DNA of 64,000 nucleotides from Manduca sexta (GCF_014839805.1 NC_051119.1:7371245-7435244), one strand, 5' to 3'. Shown: positions 24,295 through 36,800, numbered from the stretch's first letter. Notes: generated by a model not told the origin, from the letters alone. Made by a program: numbers and translations.

Positions 24295-26191
24295 TCAGTA
24301 GTGGTACCCGCTGCCTGTACCAGCGCCTGCCGAGGCACCGGGCCTACTCTGACCATTGTTTTCGGGGTGGTATTGACCTGCAATCAAAATGTTTTTGGAA
24401 TTCTAGAGACTTCCTGTCATTTTTAGCTTTTTATTAAGAGACGGGTGAGTAACTTATTTGAAAAATATACCACATCTGCAAAATATGTACAGTAGCAAAT
24501 CGAAATTAGAATTAATAATAATTAGGGGTAGGAAAGAACTAGAAAGACTATTGAGTTTCACATAATGGGATTTAAGTTTTCAAGCTCTTATTCCTATGAG
24601 ATAAGGGTGTGAGTGTATATGTACATGTTTTTGTTAATTTAATATATAATATTTAAGTGTAAAATTATTTGTACTCTCCGATCAATAGATGTTTCTAGTT
24701 ACTAGCAACTATATTATGTGTTAGTGTGCGATCACAACTAATTAATTAATCGTTACACGCTCTGATTTATTTTCATGTGGGTTATTCATTATAATGTACC
24801 AATATTAATAACATATACCATCATCAAATATGCCAGCAGCCTCATCTCTCTCGTTCTGCTGCAGCGCGATCAGAATGGCCTCGGGCGTGGGTGGTGCGAC
24901 TGGCAGGTGCTCTCCCTGCGGCTTGAACCCGCCCTCTCCCGACGTGTAGATCAGCGTGTATGTCTGTCCATCGTCGCCTTTGTACGAGTACCCTCCTTGC
25001 GCCTGTTCTGGGCCTCCCGCTTCCTCAGCTCGGATGCCGTTTGAGGTTTCGAAGCCGAAGTGATAATCTGAAAATAAGATATTTTTTACCATTTTGACCA
25101 TTGACTCTCTCTCGAGGATTTCTTGTTATAGTTATTATAAATCTACGTCGCTGGGACGAGAGATCCCCATGACCACATTTTTTTCTATAATCAGCTATTA
25201 TTTACTTATTTATTTAATTTTTATACATACATATACATGAATGTGTTTCGGGTTTAAATTGTAATACCAATGAGAATTTACAAATCCATTTACGACTTTG
25301 ATTTATGTCAGTGTTGTGTCAAGTTTATGTGTGTGATGTTTGGATTATCTATTCTTACTTCCAGAGTCACTGATTTCCTGCTCTTGTTTCACAACATTGG
25401 AATTTTTCTCAGCGTCTTGCTGTGGTCTTCTGTTGCCGGTGTCTCCACCAATGCCCCCATGAGGGCCTGGGTAGGGACCCGATCCTTGATCCTGAGGGAT
25501 ATAATTCCTTGATGGAAGCTCAGCGGCAGATGTGAGGGCGATTATGGTTACGTAGATTATCTGAAATGTAATATTACAGTAATGAATATGTTTTATTTAG
25601 TGTCGCAAAACATCGGAATAAGTGATGTAATGGTGAGAATAGTCTGAGTAGTTAATTTTGACATGGGATAGTATTGAAATGTAATAACAAAGCATAGTAT
25701 TTGCGTTATCAATTCTTGAATACGAATATGCGTTATCACTTTGATTAATTTGTCTTTATTTTCTTTTTTTGCGTTTTTATGGTAAAAGGTTGGTAAAGGA
25801 ACAAATGTTACCTGATGGGTAGTGAACATCTTTATATATCCGCCGTGGTAATCGAGTGGGCAGTTAGTCAAAAAAGGCGTTTCTGGTCTATTACATGGTT
25901 AACTAGATTATCTTATCGTTCTTACTGATGTTTATCAAATAAGAAATTTAATTTATTATTTATGTAGATGTCTGAAACCTACATAGAAAGAAAGTTAGTT
26001 TAACGTAAATTCCAAATCAGTAATAAAAAAATTGGCTGCCTTTGACTTACTGCCTTCTCGATTACCATGGCAGATATATTCTCCCAATTCAAGGATATCA
26101 CAGTACTATAGTAATAAAAGAAAACAACTGGGACTGAAATAGTAGAAGCTATTTTTTTCATTAAGATTAGAAGAGCACATACCAAATTCAT
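24295..26191 (-). CDS. RR-1 cuticular protein, gene B (copy 1)
   Basis: Secreted chitin-binding RR-1 cuticle protein, 180 aa, in four exons read on the minus strand: 26191-26183 (ATGAATTTG, MNL), 25560-25359, 25067-24819 and 24377-24295, total 543 nt with matching phases. The signal peptide is [16 protein letters not shown], residues 1-16. A low-complexity linker follows ([20 protein letters not shown], then an acidic Lys/Gln-rich stretch). The RR-1 domain runs from [15 protein letters not shown] (about 72) through [15 protein letters not shown] to PPTPEAI (about 135). The C-terminus [10 protein letters not shown] ends in an aromatic motif like that of gene A and the YLPP gene. It converges on gene A. 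The two copies differ by one amino-acid change in the linker (GSGP here, GPGP in copy 2). The family is clear; the exact orthologue is not. Confidence 0.92.
25812..25829 (-). other. Possible alternative first coding exon of gene B
   Basis: ATGTTCACTACCCATCAG followed by GTAAC donates in phase 0 to the gene B exon at 25560, which would give an N-terminus [19 protein letters not shown]. It is kept in copy 2 (near 43509-43526). TATATAAAG abuts the ATG, which leaves no room for a transcription start, so MNL at 26191 is the better start. Confidence 0.25.
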
Positions 26192-26232
26192 GGTTCCTTT
26201 AAGTGGTGGACTTAAAACAAAATTGAACACAA

Positions 26233-26269
26233 AACTGTGACAACACAACGAGTTCCTTCCACTTTTATA
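26233..26269 (-). promoter_or_regulatory. Core promoter of cuticular gene B (TATA plus initiator)
   Basis: On the minus strand TATAAAAG (26269-26262) is followed 30 nt downstream by TCACAGTT (26240-26233), an initiator-like motif. The YLPP gene has the same pair at the same spacing. The predicted 5' UTR is about 45 nt before the ATG at 26191. Copy 2 keeps the TATA at 43967-43960. Confidence 0.7.
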
Positions 26270-26506
26270 CTAAAGCAAAACGTGTTAATGTTTTGATTCG
26301 GATGATATCGTTTTTGGAAACCTTGAGCGTAATTACAGAATCTCGAGCACTTTCTATTTAAACACAAATATCTGTAGGTTACCCAGTTGCGTGGAATTCT
26401 TCCTCTGTACCCGCTTGCTTGTGCCGATCACTAAGTCTAATCTATTGTTGTGATTGTCTTTCTATATTCTTATAAACCTGTCGCTTTTTATGTGCTTATG
26501 TATTGG

Positions 26507-28421
26507 GAGATTTTCTTTATAACAAGAACTAGCTTTTGCCCGCGGCTCCGCCCGCGTTATAAGGTTTTTCAGGCTAAAGTTTTCCGTTATAAAAGTCACG
26601 CTATATATTTTCCCGGAAGCCTGTGTTCTTCCCAGGGTCTCAAACTGTCTTCATACCAAATTTTATCGTAATACGTTGGGTAGTTTTTGAGTTTAACACG
26701 TTCGGGCAGACAAATTCAGCGGGGACTTTGTTTTATAATAAATTTTTGTATAACTTTTTAAGAGGAACAATCCCGTCATACATCATTGTTGCATAACTTT
26801 AACCGTTTACGCAGCGCACGCAACAGAAGCTCTCAAAAATAATATATTTTCCCCGTTTTTGCAACATGTTGAAACTGTTACCTATAGCACTTCAGGAACA
26901 AAGGGCTATTCAACATAAAAATATTTTTTCAGTTCGAACCGATAGTTCCTGAGATTAGCCATTACTAAACCGCTCCTATTGGGTATAGCGTGATGGTATA
27001 CAGCACTCCACAAACAAAGGACTATCCAACACAAAAATAATTTTTCAGTTCGAACCGGTAGTTCCTGAGATTAGCCATAACTGCTCCGCTCCTATTGGGT
27101 ATAGCATGATGATATATAACCTATAGCACTCCACGAACAAAGGGCTATCCAACACAAAAAGATTTTTTCAGTTCGAATCGGCAGTTCCTGAGATTAGCCA
27201 TTACTGCTCCGCTCCTATTGGGTATAGCGTGATGATATATAACCTATTGCACTTCACGAATAAAGGGCTATCCAACACAAAAATATTTTTTCAGTTCGAA
27301 CCGGCAGTTCCGGAGATTAGCCATTACTGCTCCGCTCCTATTGGGTATAGCGTGATGATATATAACCTATAGCACTTCACGAATAAAGAGCTATCCAACA
27401 CAAAAATATTTTTTCAGTTCGAACAGGTAGTTCCTGAAATTATCCTTTACTGCTCCGCTCCTATTGGGTATAGCGTGATGACATATAACCTATAGCACGT
27501 CACGAACAAAGGGCTATCCAACACAAAAATATTTTTCAGTTCGAACCGGTAGTTCATGAGATTAGCCATTTCTGCTCCGCTCCTATTGGGTGTAGCGTGA
27601 TGATATATAGCCTATAGCACTCCACAAACAAAGGGCTATCCAACACAAAATAATTTTTCAGTTTGAACCAGTAGTTCCTGAGATTAGAGCGTTCAAACAA
27701 ACAAACAAACAAACTCTTCAGCTTTATATAATAGTATAGAGTATAGATGTCGCAGTAGTCAAAGTTGCGTTAATGATGAGATGTGTATTCGTCTGCCAAG
27801 TTTGAATTTCCCGCCCTCTAAATTCGCCGCCCGGGGCACGGGACCTGGCTACCCCCCCCCCCCCCCCCGCCTCCCCTAGATCCGGGGCTGACTGTGAGTG
27901 TTATAAACGTAAGAGTAGACAAATATAATGAGAAAGCTTCGAACTGCTATGCTATCGGGAGCTACACGTGTTATTGTGAGTCAACCATAAAAGATAGACA
28001 TATGCTATCGTGGGATATTTTTTATATAATTTTAAGGCGAACATTTCCGTCATACATGATTTCTGTGTAGCTTTAACCATTAAGGTTGCACACGCGGCGG
28101 AAACTTAGAAAATGGAGTAACTTCTCCCGTTTTCCCAACATTTTCCTTCACTGCTCTGCTCCTATTAATTGTAGCGTGATGAAAAGTATACTATAACCAG
28201 CACAGGAGTATGACAAATAATTGTACCAAGTTTCGTTAAAATCCGTCGAGTAGATTTTGTTTCTATAACGGTTATACAGACAGACAGACAGACAGACAAA
28301 AATTTTACTAATTGCATTTTTGGCATCAGTATCGATCCCTAATCACCCCCTGATAGTTATTTTGGAAATATATTACATGTACAGAATTGACCTCTCTACA
28401 GATTTATTATAAGTATAGATT
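26507..28421. mobile_element. 1.9-kb repeat-rich insertion present only in copy 1
   Basis: Copy 2 runs directly from GCTTATGTATTG to GAATTAGATGCATCTAG near 44208, whereas copy 1 has about 1.9 kb between the same flanks. The insert begins near ACTAGCTTTTGCCCGCGGCT (26527), a motif of a very common lepidopteran repeat. It contains a ~123-bp minisatellite, an (AAAC)n-type stretch near 27700, a C-run near 27854-27870 and a (GACA)n run near 28277-28297, and ends at AAGTATAGAT. The doubled architecture (two related halves, each with a CATAC...TTTAACC block) suggests nested members of one family. No transposase or reverse transcriptase is visible. Helitron-like or MITE origin is possible but not shown. 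Confidence 0.8.
26881..27690 (+). repeat. Minisatellite, ~123-bp unit, about 7 copies
   Basis: Units start near 26881, 27000, 27119, 27243, 27366, 27489 and 27611. Each has CCTATAGCACTNCACGAACA, GGGCTATCCAACACAAAAAT, TTTTTCAGTTCGAACCGG, CCTGAGATTAGCCATTACTG and GCTCCTATTGGGTATAGCGT. Unit-to-unit divergence is modest. It lies inside the copy-1-specific insertion. Confidence 0.9.
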
Positions 28422-28570
28422 AGATGCCTCCAGTAATAGCGTTCTAGATTAAGTTTCTGAAACCAATTAGGTTCTGGATTTGGTTCCCAAGCCGAATCAA
28501 CAAAAGTTTTATGTGATTTATTATTCTATGAGACCCACACTCATAGGTTGTTTCGGATATAAATTTATAT

Positions 28571-28790
28571 ACGGTACGGCGCTCTGAGGTCCTGAGTTCG
28601 AATCCCGGGTCGGGCAAAGTGTTATTTAGTTTTCCTGCTCAGTATCAGCCTGGAGTCTAGAATTTGTGCCTGATATGACGATAGATTCGTCCACTGTCAC
28701 ATCATGGGACAAAACACACTTGGCGAAAAGTGGGTGCCCTGGTTGCGCCTCCGTATACACCTCCGTGGAATCATGCGTAAATGTGTGACA
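28571..28790 (+). mobile_element. 5'-truncated tRNA-SINE (copy 1)
   Basis: The B box GAGTTCGAATCCCGGGTCGG and the same body as the SINE at 9821 are present, but the A box is missing. It is present in both copies of the duplication. Confidence 0.8.
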
Positions 28791-28989
28791 AATTTATGGT
28801 CGGTAACAAATGACTGCATAACTGCATTGCTTTCCTCAGCCGGAGACATTTCATATCCAAAGCAATACATAGCACTACTGCTTGACGACAGAAACAAGTC
28901 AAGCGGTTACGCCTGTTCAGACGGTCTTTTGCACACGAAAGACCTAGAAACTAAAAAATCTTATAAGATTTTCACACTAAATACAAAAT

Positions 28990-29250
28990 ACCCCATCTTT
29001 GTCCTCAATTAAAGTCGTGACGGCAATCGTATCATCACATGCGGCAAGAATGAAAGTGGCCTGGTTATGGCGGCCTTGCGTGCGGAGGTCAAGTGCAACT
29101 ACGAGAATGTACGCACACACGAGAACATCCACACGCGACACGTTGTAACTACACATATTATAATAGACGTTAGTGTGAGCAGGAGAAGCAACAGGGAAGT
29201 CTTGAATTTATTTCATACCATGCATATTTCAGTTTACAATTAAGAATGTG
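28990..29250 (+). repeat. Unclassified conserved stretch after the SINE (copy 1)
   Basis: Contains GCGGCCTTGCGTGCGGAGGT and AACTACGAGAATGTACGCAC. In copy 2 (44830-45070) it translates as ALRAEVKCNYENVRTHEN within a 77-codon frame; the copy-1 frame is not open over the same length. It looks like the decayed end of a repeat or retrogene. Not identified. Confidence 0.35.
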
Positions 29251-29881
29251 ACTATTTTATGTATATTATTATTTAATTCATCAAGGAGGAGGAACTTTTA
29301 GTATATAAAGTTGCAATTTTGGTGTTAGTTTTGTGTACAGATGAAGATTAAATTCTAGCAAGACATTTTATAACACCAATATATATTAATCCGCGCACAG
29401 TTTTAACATTTGTGACAAGTTTATAGCGATGAAATATTGATGTTAAATTATTAACTAGCACTGCGTCTCACGAGTTTGAATATCCCTATCCGTTCCAGCC
29501 CCTTCTTTAGGTGTCCTATTACTGTCGAAAATGCTTTAGTGCCCTCCTGCATTACATAGGTACTCAGGTGCATGTTATACTTCTGTAAGTTTAAGCTATT
29601 TTAAACTTATATCCGTTTAAATTGTATATTACCTCACAGTCGATTAGTGTTTAGAATTGTACTAAATAGATTTATGTTTTTATCTATCTCAGAACCAGAC
29701 AGCTTGATTTATCTGCGATCTAAGAATCAAATCAATCTTGTAATCACATCCATCACATATCAATAACGACCGCTGATATTTGTGATCGCTTATATTCGTT
29801 TATATATTTTGTGTTATAATTTTTACAATTTATTGGTATTCAATCATAACTTCTTTATTATTTTATAGGTATTACATTAAG

Positions 29882-29948
29882 TTATTAAATAGTAACTTTT
29901 TATAGCAAACATTTCGTATGTTTGCTATAAAAAGTTACTATTTAATAA
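29882..29948. repeat. Perfect 31-bp inverted repeat, 5-nt loop, copy 1 only
   Basis: The left arm 29882-29912 (ends TTTTTATAGCAAACAT) pairs fully with the right arm 29918-29948 (starts ATGTTTGCTATAAAAA) around the loop TTCGT. At the same place copy 2 (near 45705-45755) has a single, diverged arm only. Confidence 0.9.
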
Positions 29949-30648
29949 ATTTCATGGATTACTTTTTATTTTAGTTTTATTCAAATAATATTACATTTAA
30001 AAATATTTTATGAAATATTTATTTTAACCTATGTAGTTGAAAGGAAAAGAGGCGAAAGCGGGGCAGACTTCCACAATTACCACTCGTTTTGTCGACGAAG
30101 GAATATATCACAGGAAACCCAGCATCTTCATAAAACTTTGAAGGTATATTAAGTCTATAAATAAACACAAAACAAGCGTAATTAACTTAATTATTAACTC
30201 ATATCAATGAAAAAGGAAGCTGTTCCAATAATGTTAAAAGTTATTTGATAGTTTATGAATTTACAAATACTGTTTACCCCACAATGTTTAACCTTGTTTA
30301 TATAACTATTTCTTGTTAAGCGTATTGTAATTATTAATTATTATAATTACAGGAACTTATAAAATTAAGAAGAGCTTTTATTTTTGGATGCAATTAAAAG
30401 CTCGCGGCTATAAAACGGTTTGACTATAATTAAAAAGATAACAAGGTTTACTCATTACAATCAGCTGTATTATGTATAACACAATATTTCGTGACCTTTG
30501 TAATATATTTATTTATAAACTCACCCCTATACTCTTGGAGTTACAGTTTCCAATATTACTATTGGTTGTAGGCAGTGGCAGCGCTTGCTATCACGCGACT
30601 TAGTGGTCTAATAAAGTCAGTTTAAAATCGAAAAATATTAGCAGGATA

Positions 30649-31148
30649 NNNNNNNNNNNNNNNNNNNNNNNNNNNNNNNNNNNNNNNNNNNNNNNNNNNN
30701 NNNNNNNNNNNNNNNNNNNNNNNNNNNNNNNNNNNNNNNNNNNNNNNNNNNNNNNNNNNNNNNNNNNNNNNNNNNNNNNNNNNNNNNNNNNNNNNNNNNN
30801 NNNNNNNNNNNNNNNNNNNNNNNNNNNNNNNNNNNNNNNNNNNNNNNNNNNNNNNNNNNNNNNNNNNNNNNNNNNNNNNNNNNNNNNNNNNNNNNNNNNN
30901 NNNNNNNNNNNNNNNNNNNNNNNNNNNNNNNNNNNNNNNNNNNNNNNNNNNNNNNNNNNNNNNNNNNNNNNNNNNNNNNNNNNNNNNNNNNNNNNNNNNN
31001 NNNNNNNNNNNNNNNNNNNNNNNNNNNNNNNNNNNNNNNNNNNNNNNNNNNNNNNNNNNNNNNNNNNNNNNNNNNNNNNNNNNNNNNNNNNNNNNNNNNN
31101 NNNNNNNNNNNNNNNNNNNNNNNNNNNNNNNNNNNNNNNNNNNNNNNN
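30649..31148. other. Assembly gap, 500 N, at the duplication junction
   Basis: Exactly 500 N. Copy 1 of the 17-kb segment ends at its left edge and copy 2 begins at its right edge. Exon 1 of the copy-2 gene A would be 1.8 kb upstream of 31149, so it is absent. Confidence 0.99.
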
Positions 31149-32222
31149 CAAAAAGTTAAAGCGCTTATCATCTGGCGAATGGCTTGCTCGACTTGTGCAT
31201 AGTTTTAAAAACCTATAATATTTTGTATGAAACATGCGGCCTTTCATTTCAATCGTCTGTATGTGTAGAAGTAACTTCATTTCTCATCACTGAACTATAA
31301 ACTTGAGATGAACGCGTCGGTAACAGGAAACAATAAAGATACGCATCGATACCTACTTACATACTGCGTAACTATGTAATTGTGTGTCAAGTTTTTTAGC
31401 GCATGCGCAGAAATGGCGCGAGTTTTGAAATACAGTTCTCGCTGTGAGAAAGAAATGTATCTTGTCAATAGGAAGGAAAGAACCTTCAATAACTGTTATT
31501 AAGAAATATTCTGTGATCATTTCAGACTAGAAACGATTTTTGAAAGTCCAGATAATTCTCTACCCCATTTGAATCATAATACTTCTACTTTTAAATTTCC
31601 AACATACCAATAATATCCATAATATGTCTAAGACAGTATGGTGTTTATGCTTTGCTTTTATTTTATAATAATTAAAACATGTCTAATATAGTTTTTTGGG
31701 AAGAAGCAATTAATAATTATTATTGTATTATCCGATTAATTGCCCTTTCGTATCTTGGGACTTTAACTTACGTCTGATATGTGTCTACACACAGGTCTCA
31801 ACACAGCATGCAACGTGGTCTTATACACTCTCAGACAAGATGATATAGAAAGTCTACTTATGCGTGTCTATAACTTTTAGGAAAAAATGCGCATACTATT
31901 ATTATAAGTCATGTCGCGTACTGCGTCATCTGCCCACTCAGCCTCTAGCAAGCAAAAGGAGCTCATCTTGTGCCCCCTATTGGTCCCTAAGCAATAAAAC
32001 AAAACAATATTTAGGTGATCTCGAAATACTACGTAATCCTATACATTCTTTTATTGTGCAAACAATTAGTGGAATAGTGTGTAGGCTTGTAGAACGAGGT
32101 CACGGGTTCGAATCCTGAATATAACGCAATAGTAGGCGCAGCTCCATAAGTTTAAATTGGCAATATTGATTACATTGACGTAGTATTGAGTGAGACGCAC
32201 TTTTACGGTTAGTTTCAAAATA

Positions 32223-33531
32223 CTTAGTCTGGCCATAAATACTGTTACACTTAATTATAAAAAAATATTACATTTGAATTTCGAATCTGTCATTTTTATA
32301 CGATTGTTCATTGTGTTTTCTCATTTTGGCGCCAATACATTGTAAAATATTTTGCGATATTAAAATGGTGTGGGGTGATAAAGAGAACCGAATCGCTGTG
32401 ATAGCATTACACAAAGTAGGTATGGAGCCAAATGCAATTTTTAAAACTCTCCATACACTTGGTATTAGTAAAATGTTTGTGTACCGGGCTATTAATAGGT
32501 ACAATGAGACCTCCTCTGTTTGTGACAGAAAAGATCTGGCCGTCCACGTAGTGTTCGTACGAAAAAGGTGGTCAAAGCAGTAAGGGAAAGAATTCGAAGA
32601 AATCCTGTCCGAAAGCAAAAGATTTTATCTCGGGAAATGAAGATAGCACCTAGAACCATGTCGCGTATTTTAAAAGATGACTTAGGACTTGCAGCCTATA
32701 AGAGACGCACTGGCCATTTCTTAACTGATAATTTAAAGAAGAATAGGGTGGTAAAATCGAAACAACTACTGAAGCGGTACGCAAAGGGAGGTCACAGAAA
32801 AATTTTGTTTACGGATGAGAAAATTTTTACAATTGAGCAACATTTTAACAAACAAAATGACCGTATTTATGCTCAAAGCTCTAAGGAAGCTTCCCAATTA
32901 GTCGACAGAGTGCAACGTGGACATTATCCGACTTCAGTGATGGTTTGGTGGGGTGTTAGCTATGAAGGAGTGACTGAGCCATATTTTTGTGAAAAGGTAT
33001 CAAAACATCGGCACAAGTGTATCAAGATACCATTCTTGAGAAGGTAGTTAAGCCCCTTAACATCACCATGTTCAATAACCAAGTATGGTCCTTCCAGCAA
33101 GACTCGGCGCCGGGTCATAAAGCTCGGTCCACGCAGTCTTGGTTGGAATCGAACGTTTCGGACTTCATCAGAGCTGAAGACTGGCCGTCGTCTACTAGTC
33201 CCGAATCTTAATCCGCTGGATTATGATTTGTGGTCAGTTTTAGAGAGTACAGCTTGCTCTAAACGCCATGATAATTTGGAGTCCCTAAAACAATCTATAC
33301 GATTGGCAGTGAAGAATTTTCCCATGGAAAGAGTGCGTGCTTCTATTGATAACTGGCCTCATCGTTTAAAGGACTGTATTGCAGCCAATGGAGACCACTT
33401 CGAATAAGCTTTTTATATTTTTAATTGTTTTATATTTATGTATTAAACTGACACACTGTAAAAGTAATAAATGTTATTTGCAGTTAACAATTTTCTTTTT
33501 TCTTTATTACAATATTTATGGCAAGACTAGG
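32223..33531 (+). mobile_element. maT-type element, copy 2
   Basis: Same insertion site, TA duplication and terminal inverted repeats as 14437-15741. It is 4 bp longer, with a 3-bp and a 1-bp insertion near 33195-33207 relative to copy 1. Confidence 0.92.
32365..33407 (+). pseudogene. maT transposase pseudogene (three frameshifts), copy 2
   Basis: Carries the two frameshifts of the copy-1 transposase plus a third beside the last catalytic motif, where the SSSPDLNP coding stretch is interrupted (TAGTCCCGAATCTTAATCC against TAGTCCCGATCTTAATCC). The extra lesion removes the third Asp from the open frame. Otherwise as the copy-1 entry. Confidence 0.9.
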
Positions 33532-33815
33532 TATATTAGTCTCGTCTTACCTTACTCGGCATGTAATATATGAGGATATTCCCACAACTATCCGATAAAT
33601 TATATAGAAAATAATTCTGAGTAGGGTAGCTGTGTAATTTTATATATTTCACACTTTTTGAAACCTTAGCCACCTTTAATCCAGATACAAAACCACATTG
33701 AGACCAGTGAAGTCGCCCATAACACGGACACATTGCAATCCATACCACGTATAGTAGTTTTCAAATAATCTGCCTACAAAATTCATTGCTCTAACAAGCT
33801 TTTTATATTCCTTAG

Positions 33816-36800
33816 TTCGTATTCACCGCTCTGCTCGGCGCCGCGACCGCCGCGTTCGCGCCCGCCTACCCCGAGCAGTCGAACCGACCGCAGGCGCAGT
33901 ACGAGAGAAACGCGCGCATCATCGCGTACGACTCCGACGTCAAGGAGGACTCCTTCAGATACAACTACGAGACTGAGAACGGCATCAAGGCCGAGGAGCA
34001 GGGACGCGAGGTATGACACTGCACTTTATAGTGATTCTACCGATATGCAATGGTTTGTCTGGCCCCTGGCAAAGTTACAATCCAAGGGCGGGGGATGTCG
34101 ATAACCTATGGAACGATTGCTTGTTTGCCTACAAAGGCAGTAAAAAAACATCATGAAGACGATCAAATAATAATTTTATTCTGAATGTGGTATTTTTAAA
34201 TAGATCCGCGTAATTACTAGAAGGAGTGATCTAAACGCTACTGTCATGAATGTCAAATATGTCGGACCGCAGGCTACCAAGCGTAGTGGACAAAACAGTT
34301 TTCGTAGCATAATATGACAAAGTTCATTGTAACGCTCACCGCACCTTGCAAGATGCAGTTTTAAAGACAAAAAGGTGTTTGATGTATGTATTACGATAAC
34401 TTTTATATTGTCTTTAGACCACAATAAGGTGTCTTACTCTCCCATATAACATAGCCTTTAAAATTCCAAACGATGTATCGTAACGTTATCGTACCGTGAG
34501 CTATAAACGACATTTACGAGTAAAAGGAGATGACCCACTAACTCGTAACTGACCCGCGGACCTGTAAAGGGCACCGGACAAAGGTCAGATGCCGTTAGAT
34601 GATCATAAATCAGGAGTAGTGCATCGTATGGGATGGGCGGGTCGGATCCATGTTGTAATGGTGAAGTCACGCCTTCAATTAAATAAAGATCATACGATGG
34701 GTTTGTTTATCAATAATACAGTTATATCTACACACACTAATATATATTATCTCTACTAATATATGTTAATATATATTCTTTCTACTTTGTCTATTTTATT
34801 ATCCTCTTAATGAATTCTCGTCAGTTTTGGTTACTCTTGACCTGGTCCAAGAATTCCCGATTGCGACTTTAATACTTTCGGTGGGATCGACTTCTAACTA
34901 TTCCTTTTGAATAATATTCATCGTTCATCACCTTGTGACTCTACCCGTAAACAAAATAATGACACCCAGAACCCCGATCATCAAAGGAGAAGCTTTTAAA
35001 TACGTAGTTAGTTTTATTAACTTGTATCGCCCTCTATCCGCTGAGTAAGTAAATATAACGGTAGCTTTAGACCCTTCAATTATATCGAACAGACAAGTAG
35101 CATCTTACTTAATGTTTTAGATTATTATGCTTTGCTAACAGATGGCGCTAGTTCAAGAACCTTATAAATTGTCTCTAGCGTCTATAGCTTTTCTCTTTCT
35201 TCCCTTACGGTTTCCATAATGTCAGAATGTTATAATATAGGAGTTAGTATGTTTGCTAGTAAATCACTACCGCCTATAAACACTGCATGATCCCGTTCGC
35301 ACCCTTTGGAAATGAGGTCGCGAACTTTTCAGTCCTACGATTAAACACTAACAATTTTTTCCACATCCTCACTTAACCAACAAAAACTCGTCTACATAGT
35401 AATGCTTCCTGAAGTCAACTGGTGTACAACACATCCAATAATGATAGTTTTTAATATTCTATTATCGATGAGAGGTGGAGATCTTTAGAGAGAATTACAT
35501 ACGAACTGTATTATTAGACATTGTAATCTACAGTACAGGATAAAAAGTAATATTATGACATCGATAGACTTACTTTCAAATATTTGAGGTTTCGCATTTG
35601 TAATATTAGCGGCAGATGCGAAGTACATCAGTGGAGCGTAAAGGTTAAACGAATTTGTTTTGAAATAATTCCGCTCGTAATAGTTATCTGTCATAACAGT
35701 GTCTCTCGAAATAAGACGATTCCGTACACTTTTGTAAATTTATGTAATTAGTGGTCATTGTGATTGATAAGTAATGTCTAACGGGTATGCAGTTTTGCAT
35801 CACGATTAGCGACGCGTGGATATTGTTTGTGGCGGTCGTCATCTGTTTATAGCAAGCGACGTGTAGTTTCATAATTTGGTTAAAAATGTATATATTCCCC
35901 AATTTTTATGCTTTCTCTCAAAGTTTGATAACAAACCCGAGGTAAGCTATTTAATGTATAACAACATTTATCATCTTATCACCCACTAATTCATTTACTA
36001 TCCATAAATAAAATAAACGATGGACATTAATTTATGATCTTATAAGTCACATGTTCAACCACATGCAGCATATTTTATTGATCAATAATCGTTGGTGATG
36101 GGGTACATCGTCAAATCGATGGCAGTTTGCACTGACCTCGCTCTAACGCCTTCACGATCCCATCATGACGGGTCATCATGTCATTTACTCGCAACTTTGT
36201 TTACATTCTGAAGGTTACCAGATGTTGCCACAGAGGAATTTAGATTGCTCGGTTATCAATCATAGGTTTAAATATGTAATATTGTAAGTATATTTGATAT
36301 TACGAGGACTGAATGTAATACTTAATTTTCTAGATCAGAATTTCCATTGTAGAAGAACAATTGAAGTATGTGATGATTTTCATATTCTGTATTTGTTTCT
36401 ATTGCATAATAGCATTTCAAGATGACGTGACTAACCTAACTACTCCACATTTTGTTTCTTACCTTAATACCAACTCATTTAGGTACCCCAAGTATAACAG
36501 TACACCTGTCTCATTCCAGGCGGACGGTATCGAGACCCAGGGCGGCTACCAGTACACAGGTGACGACGGGCAGGTATATTCGGTGTCGTTCGCGGCAGGC
36601 CAAGGCGGGTTCCAGCCCCAGGGCGCGCACTTCCCCACCGCGCCCCCCACCCCCGAGGCCATCCTCAAGGCGCTCGAGCAGAACGCGCGCGATGAAGCCG
36701 CTGGTATTATTGATGATGGTAAGTAGAATTATAGAGGTTTGCAAGTATCTAGTAAGATGGATATGGAATATATATACTATGGAACTTTATATCAGAGAAA

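Larger units (their letters stand above)
13366..30648. repeat. 17-kb duplicated segment, copy 1 (contig end)
   Basis: This stretch matches 31149-46509 almost base for base across exons, introns, transposons and intergenic DNA. It stops exactly where the 500-N gap begins. Copy 1 is longer mainly because of a 1.9-kb insertion at 26507-28421. It holds exons 2-4 of gene A and all of gene B. Most likely it is one haplotype of a region assembled twice. Confidence 0.95.

Noticed and set aside
28704..29012. 102-codon frame MGQNTLGEKWVPWLRL
   Set aside because: It lies within the truncated SINE body and its tail; the frame is not kept in copy 2.
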